DNA of 64,000 nucleotides from Phoronis australis (Eukaryota > Phoronida > Phoronidae). The notes beneath the pieces were generated by a model. That model was given only the letters and a program-made list of their open reading frames with translations, did not search any database and was not told the DNA's origin. Location of the stretch: positions 1 through 64,000 of the forward strand of contig NMRA01000394.1 of the NCBI GenBank assembly GCA_002633005.1, given 5' to 3'. Position numbers and translations under genes: made by a program. Numbering within the stretch: position 1 is the first letter of the stretch; the number at the start of each line of letters is the position of its first letter. Shown piece after piece: positions 36,687 through 47,700 of the stretch.

Positions 36687-37483
36687 CTATTTTATTAATA
36701 CATTGGCGTGGCGGCAGTGCGAATGATGGAGTGAAATTGACAAGTGCACGCATACGCTGTCTTGAGATTAATAGCAGAATGTCAAGTTCAAGCGCAGCAC
36801 TATCCATTACTAGCATGGCATTTGGGGTATGCAATTCCGCATCAAGCTATTCATCCCATATTACCAAATCATGAGCCTAATAATTTCCATACATTGCACG
36901 GGAATGGTCATCAAAGTATGCAAAGGACATAGCGCACATTTATTCACGGATGTGCGATGAATTCTGGGATACTTGTATACTGTAATAATGAGGACCGTTA
37001 TATCCGTGGAATCTTATATATTGCAGTCATCCTTGCGCAATTAACGCGAATTCGGTAGTTGCAATTAGCCAATTTGGTACAAACTTGCTACTTTACGACT
37101 CCGGGGAGATCGGATGACAAGTACACGTAGGGGCCACGAAGAAATCCCAACATGTATCTACATATCGATAGCTATGTAAACAGCACAAAAATACCTCTTT
37201 TGCCACAGATCGTGGGGGTTTTGGGTCGAGGGGGTCGTGGATTGAGGGGGTCGAGGGGTGGGGGGGGGGTCAAGCCGGCGGGGTGTTTAGAACAATTTCT
37301 CTTATGTTGAAGTAATCCCATTCCATGATTTCTTGTCTGATTTTCAAGATTTCAAAACTAAGCCACATGTAATTTTCAGTAGAATGCCACCAAAACAATA
37401 CATTTTGTATCAATTTCGATCGACAAGTTTCACTCGATAACAGCAAGTTCACTAAGTTTTTACTAATCACACAATTAGTCAAC
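36687..37483. repeat. 797-bp tandem unit, copy 1
   Basis: Starts CTATTTTATTAATACA and repeats at 37484 with constant offset (795-797 bp). It contains a G-rich run at 37206-37280 (ggggtcgagggggtcg-like words) followed by GTTTAGAACAATTTC, the same arrangement as the ends of the G-rich MITEs. Confidence 0.85.
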
Positions 37484-38280
37484 CTATTTTATTAATACAT
37501 GTACATTTGCATTGCGACAGTGCGAATGGTGGAGTGAAATTGACAAGTGCACGCATACGCTGTCTTGAGATTATTAGCAGAATTTCAAGTTCAAACGCAG
37601 CACTATCCATTACTAGAATAGCATTTGGGGTATGCAATTCCGCATCAAGCTATTCATCCCATATTACGACACCAAATCATTGCAAATGAGCCTAATACTT
37701 TCCATACATTCCACGGGAATAGTCATCAAAGTATGTAAACGACACAGCGCACAATTAGTCATGGATTTGCGATGAATTCTGGGATACTTGCATACTGTAA
37801 TAATGAGGACCGTTATATCCGTGGAATCTTATATATTGCAGTAATTCTTGCGCAGTTAACGAGAATTCAGTAGTTGCAATTAACCAATTTGGTACAAACT
37901 TGCTACTTTACGATTCCGGGGGATCGGTTGACAAGTACACGTAGGGTCCATGAAGAAATCCCAACATGTATCTAGATATCAATAGCTATGTAAAAAGCGC
38001 AAAAATACCTCTTTTGCCACAGATCGTGGGGGTCGTGGGTTGAGGGGGTCGAGGGGTGCGGGGGTCTAGGCGGCGGGGGGTTTAGAACAATTTCTCTTAT
38101 GTTGTAGTAATCATATTCCAGGATTTCTTGTCTGATTTTCAATATTTCAAAACTAAGCCACATGTAATTTTCAGTAGAATGCCACCAAAACAGTGCATTT
38201 TGTAACAATTTCGATCGACTAGTTTCACTCGATAATAGCAAGTTCACTTCTTTTATTTGACACCAGACGGCAAACGGAGG
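37484..38280. repeat. 797-bp tandem unit, copy 2
   Basis: Second copy, with a G-rich run at 38023-38082. Its 3' part merges into repeat R3 (38062 onwards). Confidence 0.85.
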
Positions 38281-39632
38281 TGCTAAAATTAACCGATGAC
38301 GTCACAGGTTCTAACACAGCCTGCTCACCAGTTCACCAGACGCTTACGTTTTACTCCAATAAATCGTCAAAGTTCGATATAAAACCCTTAAACACATTGA
38401 GTTGTTAAACAAATGAGTTGTTTCACTGTTACGGATAATTATAGAAATTTTGAACTCCTACGTAGCCTGCAAAATTCCGTAGGCTAACTTACCCAGCTCG
38501 GTCCCGGGAAATTTGGAGTAAGTTCGGTGATAAATTAGAATAATTATTCGCCCGTGAAATACAGACAGAAGAGCGTAGCCGTGAGTTGTAATTTTATGCT
38601 TGCGATTTTTTCAGGTCTGAACACAAAACCTAGTTATAACCCAATGGCTCGGAACCCGATCAGGCCCGACGAGGCCGGACACTTTACGAACATAAACCAG
38701 CCGCGTTAGTCAGCTGCGAAAGTTAAAAACTAAATTCCAGTCCCGAAAACACTAGACTACTGAACCAAAGAAATAATGTGCACGTGAATATTTTGTCGAA
38801 TTTGCCACGAAATTGAAAATTTACTTACACGTCGGGTGCCGGGAAGCCATGTTCCCCTTCCACAGACCCCTACAGGGAAAATGTGTACAATAACAGTGAT
38901 TTGAATAACGTAAATGTCTAAATAAATATTTCCCTAACATCTGACCACAGCACATAAAATCGAGTTATAGTTTCACAACAGCTTTCTGTCAGCAAAACAC
39001 TGTTTTCGCCTGCTCTCACACGGGCGGCTGCCCGGTAAATTAGTTTTATTGCATCTGAAGCCGGTAACGCAAAATGATTTATTCTTTGTTGATTTCTCAA
39101 AACATTTGTATCTAACGATTTATAACTTGAAAAGAGATATCAAAGATAAAAACAACGCTAATTGTGCATTGAGGTTGTAACAGTTCCTGAAAATAGTTAA
39201 ACAGTAACAATATTTGATATTCTAGTTATCGAGGAATCGGTGCTTGAGTTGCAGACGACATAATATTTAGCAAATGAAAACAGAGACGGAAGTGTCATAT
39301 AATTAACAGTTTTGTACCAGGTGTTACGTTTGGGACCTGCTTGCATGTTGACAGTTATTTACACTGCGGCAATTGTATTTCTTTAAACTCTTTTTGGGAA
39401 GTTTGATGATCGAACTCGCTAACGACGTCCAGTCGACATTGACCTACGTTTTGAACATTCCATTTCAGAGGACAGTGTTGATGTAGTGCGGAAGGAGAAT
39501 ACGAAAAACAATATCACATAGCCGTATTTCATTCGATAGATTCAACGCATACGGGATAAAAGCATCTCTTCAACTTTAGATTGATGACATACAGTGTACG
39601 TTCCACACGACTATTGTAATGTGGGTTGGATT
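38062..39632. repeat. 1.5-kb dispersed repeat R3, copy b
   Basis: Counterpart of 25139-26672 over its whole length, with an R1-type block at 39150-39560. Confidence 0.85.
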
Positions 39633-40282
39633 GCATGTAAATATAACCGCACGTCTACATGAGAACGTATGGGTACAATAACGTCATATACGTATAGATT
39701 ATTACATGTTCTCAGTCGTTATCCCCCGTATTCTAGAGCCCGAGTGGATTTTGGAGATTTACGAGAAATATTGCAGTAAATCGATCTACCAGTTTCTCGA
39801 CTCACCTCGGCTTTGTAACTACTATCGATGTCCGAGGCCTGTTGTCGGAGGTCGGGATCTTTTAGAAAAGCAGAGTTAGTTTTGTCAAATAATGCTTTTA
39901 CTCAAAACCAATTGAAAATCAAACAAAATGGAAAGTGAATCTATAAATTAAGGTTTAGCAACTATTAAGCTTACTACACATTTTATCATGGTAAGCTTCG
40001 ACCGAGAAAATATCGTCTGCTAAAGTAAGTTACCACTAGTAACAGAGTATAATGCTCAAGTTGAAGGATAACGACAACACGATACTCGCATTCAAATTTG
40101 GAGATCGGTGATTTACAAGTGAGAGAAAATGAGAGATAAATTTCACTGAATTAAAATATCGTTTTTATGGAACTTATGCGTCTTATTTTTCATAGCGTGT
40201 AAATGTCGTTACAATGCCCTTTGTTGAACATGCGATTGTTGCGCGTGCTCATTTAAGTATTCTATTTTCACGTTCGATGACG
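39633..40282. other. Unannotated stretch
   Basis: AT-rich; nothing recognised. Confidence 0.4.
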
Positions 40283-40370
40283 TCAGCCGCTGAGTGGTGC
40301 AGTGGTAAAGTTGACGACTTGAAACTCTTGTGGACCGGGTTCGAAACCGGTCTCGATTCCCGCCAAAATG
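40283..40370 (+). mobile_element. tRNA-derived SINE head
   Basis: RNA polymerase III promoter boxes: A-box-like GTGGTGCAGTGGT at 40294-40306 and a perfect B box GGTTCGAAACC at 40338-40348, about 32 nt apart. The T-arm-like hairpin GACCGG/CCGGTC encloses the B box. No acceptor stem pairs, so this is a SINE head and not a functional tRNA. Confidence 0.6.
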
Positions 40371-43029
40371 TTACCTCACTAGTGAGATAACTAAATGGGT
40401 TATTACACGGTTGGATTGACCATTCGAGGCTGATATTGTGGTATAAATTTATTTATCAGATTCCACTCTTCATGAGATGCAAGAATTTCGAGGCACAGTA
40501 TTTCAAACATTCATTTCGTGAAAAAAGCTCAAACTAAACATTCTGACACTCAGTAACAATAGTCCATATTTTGCATTTGAAAATGTGTTTAGGTGGAGTT
40601 ATCCCCTGTATGTGATAATAGTCACTACTAATACTCAAACACCGAGTAACTAATTGCTGCATACATACACATATACATGAAGCCCAATTACTTTGTGGGA
40701 CATAATTACTACATGTATTATTATCCCCGGTATCTGCTACTTACCCGTACCGGGAGCCGCAACAATCGTAAAGTATAACACTCAATATCAAATTTTGCCA
40801 ACCAAATATTACTTGACCTAAATTGCATCAATCTGAGGCCAATCAGATAGAATCGAAAAATACACAAAAACAACATTACGTGAGACAAGCAATGAACCCT
40901 AGCTGGAACCAACATTGAAATTACCTTACATGCAATTGCTACATGTCAAATCGCAGAACGTGTGACACAGCCCAAATTACAAAGTCCACACAATTTTCAA
41001 CATAAACATTTATATTGAGAGTACATAAAACAGTGTCTGATTTATTCCTAGCCACAGTTTTGGGGCCGGTTTACATGTCCTGTGGTACATCTATCTGGGC
41101 TCCCATAAAAAGTATGGGTGATTTTCTAAAATGTAACTGAGTTGAACATTAGCAGTGCATTTCTAAATCATAATCGAATTAAATAAACAAACAGGATTAA
41201 ATTATACAGTTGAATTCAATTTTCAAAGTAAGGGTTGATTTTTATTTTAAATGTGCTTTATGTAGTGTTGAATTTATGAAACAGCATTGAATTTCCTAAA
41301 TAGAAGTTTTCAATAATGCTTGCACTTTATGCTGCTCATACTTATGCCCTTGAAGCCTCGCTATTCATACCCATACCAAATGGTACAAAGGTATGCCTCC
41401 ATACACCCCATCTCTTGAACCACTTGTTTTGGTTATTCAATTGAAACTGAAAAATCACCCAGTCACGTTTAATTCCATTTGAATCCTCGGACTTGAAATT
41501 GGTACACATTACTTACTGAAATTGGTACACATTACTTACACTGTATCATTTACAATTACAAACAACCAGGCTATTTAATTGACATTTGCCCAAGGGTAGC
41601 TAAGACCTTAAAGCCTATCTTGTACTGTAACACCTGTAAATTTGGTTCCTGCAGTATGTTAAGAGCACTGCTCTGAGCCCATTAGTGCCATAAATTGCCA
41701 ACTGTAACGAACTGTTTTGTATTGGCTTGTTTTTGTCTACGTCACGGCGGAAATCACCTTTTAATCAAACAGCTGCGAATAACACCCGCACACAATGGTG
41801 TTCTATTCAGACCCCCATTCAATACAACTGTTATCGGCCTATTGTTTGTTTGTGCTGGGATCTCGCGGTGACACAACTTAACACGAAAAGGCGGCTTCAG
41901 TTATCATTTGAGGGGCTTATATTTGCGCGATAGAACTCTCGTTTTCTTATTTTACTATGGCTTTGCTAGGATTATCTGGTCAGCCCAATACATCTAAAAT
42001 AACAAAATTTCATTGAAGTGAGGCTTTAACCACTGTGGAAACACTTTATGGCTTTAGTTGCCTCTTTAGAAATGTTGTAGATGGTTGGACAATGTTGCTA
42101 TAGCTGACGACAGATACCTGTTGCCGGTTGCATGAAAGAATTCGAAATAGGGACTCAACTAAGGTCTCTAAGTGTTTTTGCGTATTTGTGACTTTCTTGA
42201 CTCACAATATTTTTCTACCGTTTCATCTTTATTATGAACTCCTGAGTGTTTGATTAATGACATTTTCTAATAATATTTATTACTAAAAACTGACCGCAGA
42301 GTTCATTGACAATAAACAGGGACTCGGTCCTTAAATTGGGGGTGTTGCATGAAACGATCCCTAATTATTTTCGGAAACATTGACAATTCAGCGTAGTTCA
42401 CTCTCGATTTGTATCAAAGTCAAAAGTTGGGTTAGTAAAGAAACTAAAATAATACAAGAAAGGGTAACCGATGTTTTCACAAGTCCAAAAATACGCAGTA
42501 GATTTAGGGAGCTTGGTTGAGTCCACATTTGGTACTGTTTCATGAACCCGGGCACTGGCCCACTTAATGACGAGATATATCATATCCCATTCCCAACAGT
42601 GCTCTGTTGTGTAAAAGGAAACGGAACCGTAGACAGAGGTAAAAGGGTCATACCTCCACCCAAGGACAAAGATATCTTTTATCCCTAAAATAGAGGACTT
42701 TTCATATTAACGCTCTCTGTATGTATAAATGAGAGTAAGAAAATTACTTACGTTTGCTCCCGACTCAGATTTGATGGACAGAAAGTCACAACTAATGGTC
42801 CATTTATTTAAAAACATTCAGTCTCAACCCCTCCAATTGTCTGATTAGGTTATCTTTTTAATTTTTTTAAGCACATCTTTCACCCATAGATATTCTAACA
42901 GGTTTTCGTTTTTTCATATATACCACTGCATATCAGTGATAATTTGCCCGCATTTTGAAAGTTTTTTTTAAAACGCTGTTTATAGGTTGAAATATCCCGT
43001 CCCCATAACATGGGATCTGTAGGTCCCTG
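40371..43029. other. Unannotated AT-rich stretch
   Basis: Contains a small tandem duplication of GAAATTGGTACACATTACTT at about 41497-41541. No gene recognised. Confidence 0.4.
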
Positions 43030-44260
43030 AATGCCTATCCACCAAAGGCGGGATCGCCATCAGGCCATCAGCTCGCAAGATTGCCTAAATTGGTAAATTA
43101 GCAGAATAGCATGGTTTCTGCTACCCTTCAGATTAGCAAGAATAGCGTTGATACAGTCGCAGATTAGCGGCCCAGACATCAGTCTAATAAGCGCCACCTT
43201 ACATGTATGGGGATGCAAGTCATGCACAAAGCGATGTAATGTTTTGACTATACAACTGAAGAACAGCTAATATGGATAGTCGCTAGAATCGCAAGAGCAG
43301 CCCGTCAGAATAGCCTGTCTTGATGTAGCTCAAGAAAAGCTGATTAGCTTAATTGTATCTCATTAGTTATGATCAGCGATTCTTCATCATTAGAACACTA
43401 CGGGGCGCTATATACACAGAATAACAGGCTTCCCTTGCGATTCTAGCATTTGCGCATATTAGCATTCATTGGAAGCTTCCAATCATATGTTAACAGCCAG
43501 TCAGCGATTCTTCACCGTTGGAACCACTAGGGATCGCAAACTTACACGGAATAATGGGATAATATGTGGAAGAATTGCAAGTTGAGCCCGTCAGAGTAGT
43601 CTGTCATTCCATGTAAGGGTTGCCGCTAGTGCTATCAAGAAGAAACATTGCTGATTAGCTGCTAATATTCATGCGATTGGGAGCTTTTAATCGATGCTTA
43701 TATGCGGAGTCGCTACAATCGCTAGAGTAGCCCCGTCAAAATAGCTTTTCATTTCCAGTGCTCTAAAGTTGAGGAATCACTGATTAGCCTCTAATATGCG
43801 ATTGAGAGCTATCAATCGATGCTAATATCCAGAATCGCTGCAATTGCAAGTGAAGCCCGTCAGAAGGGCCCTTCATTCCGTATAAGTAGCGTCCCTTAGC
43901 GGTGTAATGATTTGATAAAGCTCAAGAATCGCTGATTAGTTCAATCTCATCTTAGCAGCTATAGACAGCGATTCTCCGTCATTAGAACACTAGGGGCGCC
44001 ACACACACGGAATAATAGGCTAATAACTCAATCGCATCTTTGCAGCTATAAACAGAGATTCTTCACCGTTAGAAAACTTGGGGCGCTACATACATCTCCG
44101 TGTAATAACAGGTTGCCTTTGCGATTCTAGTATTTCTGCATATTAACATCAGTTGAAAGATTTCAATCACATACATCATGTACATGTATTGGCCGCTAAT
44201 CAGCGACCCTTCACCGATAAAACCGCTACACAATGAATTGGTCGGAGCCTTCTGTTATAA
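43030..44260. repeat. Dense block of short direct and inverted repeats
   Basis: Recurring words alternate through 1.2 kb: CAGCGATTCTTCACCGTTAG, AACACTAGGGGCGC, ACACGGAATAATAGG, AGCCCGTCAGAA, GCTGATTAG, and variants of GCGATTGAGAGCTATCAATCG (itself near-palindromic, as is ATTGGAAGCTTCCAAT). Orientation and order are shuffled. It lies just downstream of the nAChR stop codon. Confidence 0.72.
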
Positions 44261-44424
44261 TATAGGGCCGCGCTCTTTGGCTCCTTCGGGCGGGGCCATC
44301 TCTATTAATATAGGGTTGTCAAAGGACAAAATACGTGGAGACTGTATGAAATCCTTGGCAAATAAAAACACATTTTCATTGCATGGCTGTTTTAGATGGT
44401 TTCATGAATTCGGCATTTCGATAT

Positions 44425-44763
44425 TCATAGTTCATACGATGGAGTGTATGTGAAGATGTATATTGCCATAGCAGCTGTTATAAATAAGAACACGTAAAAA
44501 AACAACTGATCCATTACCATACCAATCAGCTGCCATTCCTCAGAAATTACTGCCTCATCTTCTTTCTTTTTAGACATTGCTTGCAGGTAAGAAACCGTAA
44601 GCATTATTTGTTTTAGGTAATATTCGGCCAATGAAAACTTTCGATCGATGTCTTCGACCTGCATGTCGTTATGTTCATATCTGATATCTTCAATGGGGTC
44701 GGTTATGTGCGTTTCCTTTCCCGAGACCACCGTTAATGTTTTCAGACGCTCAAGTGGATGTAC
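44425..44763 (-). CDS. nAChR exon 8: cytoplasmic amphipathic helix and TM4, stop
   Basis: Acceptor TTTTTTCAG. Charged loop, then [19 protein letters not shown] leading into TM4, ending TPSYEL and TGA. The WxxxxxxxDxxxF pattern before TM4 is conserved in the family. Confidence 0.93.
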   Translation of the reverse strand, partial: VHPLERLKTLTVVSGKETHITDPIEDIRYEHNDMQVEDIDRKFSLAEYYLKQIMLTVSYLQAMSKKKEDEAVISEEWQLIGMVMDQLFFYVFLFITAAMAIYIFTYTPSYEL

Positions 44764-47700
44764 CTGAAAAAACAACGATGCACAATTTTTAATTCGATGT
44801 AAACGTGCTCAAATATAACGAACACGCCTGCTTTCAATTTATTGAACTTTAAAAGGCCTCCAACGCGTAACTTTAGAATACTTCAAGATACGCTAATACC
44901 GATACAGTGTGGTTTTAGCAACACTTGATTTTAAAGCCTATTCTAAACTACGTTTAAGTATGTAAATCAGTAAATTGAGTCAGAGAGCCCCCCAAAAGTG
45001 CAAACAATCAGGCATTTCAAGAAACTAATCATGAGAAGCGCCTCGGAAATGTGTAGAAAGTAATTCCTTCTCACGGCGTACTGTCTCATTTTACTTCCAT
45101 TGTAGATGGTTTGAAATGGGTTCGTTGAACGTACAAAATACATAGTACACAAAACGTACCGAGAGTGGCTTAGATATATAGGTTATCCCACATACATTGG
45201 AATACTACTGCCATATCCTATCGAGAATTCATTTCATCTGGGAATGTCCCAATGAGACCGAAGATTTTTTGGCTGATTTTGTTGGCCGGGGACGCTATTT
45301 AGCTTGACCTATTCATGACCCACACTGAAACTTCAGCGAGGCCCACAAATAGCCGCCTGATCACCATGCGTCGGAATTTTCATCGATAAACCATTTATGT
45401 CTTTAGAGCAGTAAAACTGCCTTATCAGTAACAACGCCTTGCATCAATGTTTTAGGTAACCCAAATGATGGAGCTCAATTAAATTTGGAGTTGCACACAA
45501 GAATTTATTCCACCAGAAGAATGCACACCAACCGCGAAATACGGTTTCTACCGTTGAATACGGCATCTACCGTGGTATACAGATTGGCTCTACTTTCCCG
45601 TATTTCACAGTTGATAACGTGACGTATACCAGTGGCGGATTTAGAGGGGGGCCAAGGGGGCCATGGGCCCCCTAAAATTCTGGCAGTTTCCATTTGGCAG
45701 TTTAGGGGTGCAAATGTCTGACGGGCAAAATCCTGGGTAATACTCTACCCTGGACCCCCTAACTCAAAATCCTGTATCCGCCCCTGTATACAACATCCAC
45801 ATTTTCACATATATGGGATAAGAAGTAATATCCTTCGGTCTCGGTCGATATGCGAAGTAATGTCGAGTGGGATATTACTTCATCTACGCCAATCGAGGTA
45901 GGTTTTGTATTTATCCCATACGATTCGGATTCCTAAGTTTCTTTCAGTTTTTCGGCCGATTTTTTTAATGCTTCACCCAGACTGTTCACGTGGCGGATCA
46001 CATCCCATATGTATATACTTGCGTGTTAGGTTACAAATTTTCTCTAGTAAAATAAACAGTTTTAAGTGTAACGGTTTCTTACTTGAAAAGAGACAACAAA
46101 GATGAAGACAACGGTAATTAAGCATTTAACTTGTAACATTTCCTGATAATGGTGAAACATCAACAATATTTGATATTGTAGTTATCGAGGAATCTGAGAC
46201 AGAAGTGTCATACAATTAACAGTTTTGTACCAGATGTTATGGTAAGGATCAGATTGCATGTCGAGTGTTATTTATACTGCTCAAACTTGTATTACTTAAA
46301 ACTATATTCGGAAAGTTTAATGATCGAACCCGCTCGAGTCGACATTGACCTACCTTTTTAACTTCCCATGTCAGAGGGCACTCTTGAAGTAGTGCTAATC
46401 TTTTGATGAAAAACAAATGTGATGACCGTAAGGTATCGTATAAGCCAGACGTTGACCTTAGCATTTTCAATCATTATCTCTCAGGAAGGCAAATGTGATC
46501 ACAGTAAGGTATCGTGTAGGCCAGAGGTCGGTCTTAGAATTTTCATTATCTCTCAGGAAGGCAACGTGTGATGACAGTAAGGTATCGTGTAGGCCAGAGG
46601 TCGGTCTTAGAATTTTCATTATCTCTCAGGAAGGCAACGTGTGATCACAGTAAGGTATCGTGTAGGCCAGAGGTCGGTCTTAGAATTTTCATTATCTCTC
46701 AGGAAGGCAAATGTGATCACAGTAAGGTATCGTGTAGGCCAGAGGTCGGTCTTAGAATTTTCATTATCTCTCAGGAAGGCAACGTGCGATATTGATTTAA
46801 TGAGAAGGATGTGGTACATGCATGTAACGGTAACCACTACCACTTGAACGTAATGTAATCACAGGACTGGATACTCAAATCTCTACACGTAGCTGCCGGG
46901 TTATTTTTATAATTTGTAATTTAGGAATATGAAGTGTTTCTCGTGCCTGACCCTTTAGTCGTATGATCCGCTCTTGACTGCCATGTTTCAAGTCAATTCT
47001 TTAAAATCAACAATTCTTTTCCCATTCAAATGTACTTATTCCATATGCCCTTATGCATAACTTACTTTTGATTTTTCCCTTCCTTTATGACAAGCTAGTG
47101 TTTGTCTAACCAGATCTTTCTTGCAGGTAATTGTAGCCACCCAATCAAGTGCGATTCTCCTCAGCCAAGGGGGTATTCTTCTACCATGAGACCCGCCGTG
47201 ATGTGTTGCCAAAATAAGCACGGAGAAGACCGTAGATAATGCCACGAGGACGATTGAAGCAGCGAAGAATTTTCCTAAAAATATTCATCCATTTATAACG
47301 CAATATAAATGTATACATTTGCGTAAATGAAACAGCACACTCCATAAAGCACCAGAGGGCAATTCTCAACAAGAGCAAAATAAAGCACTCAAATGAGCCA
47401 ATATTTGTCAATAGTTGGAATTATGATTTTCCTATTTTAACGTTCTCAATAGTGACAGACCATTCTCATTGATCATGTCCAGTTAAACATAAAACAGAAT
47501 AAGAACAAAGTTATTGGAATGGTACTTTGAAATTCTTTCTTCGTTATAAAACTGACATTCAAATGAGACGGTTCCACAATGAATACGCGTATCTCATGTT
47601 ATACTCGGCTTGATAATAAAACAAGTCGAAATGTTGTAGTAAACTTGGGAGACGGAATGACACAGAGCTGAACACCCAACAACAGGTGGAAACGACCCAG

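Noticed and set aside
40283-40370. Functional tRNA gene
   Set aside because: A and B boxes are present but no acceptor stem or normal anticodon arm pairs; it fits a SINE head.
46568-46847. Repetitive open frames on both strands and a CRISPR-like look
   Set aside because: They arise from the 72-73-bp minisatellite; units are contiguous with no variable spacers, so it is not CRISPR.
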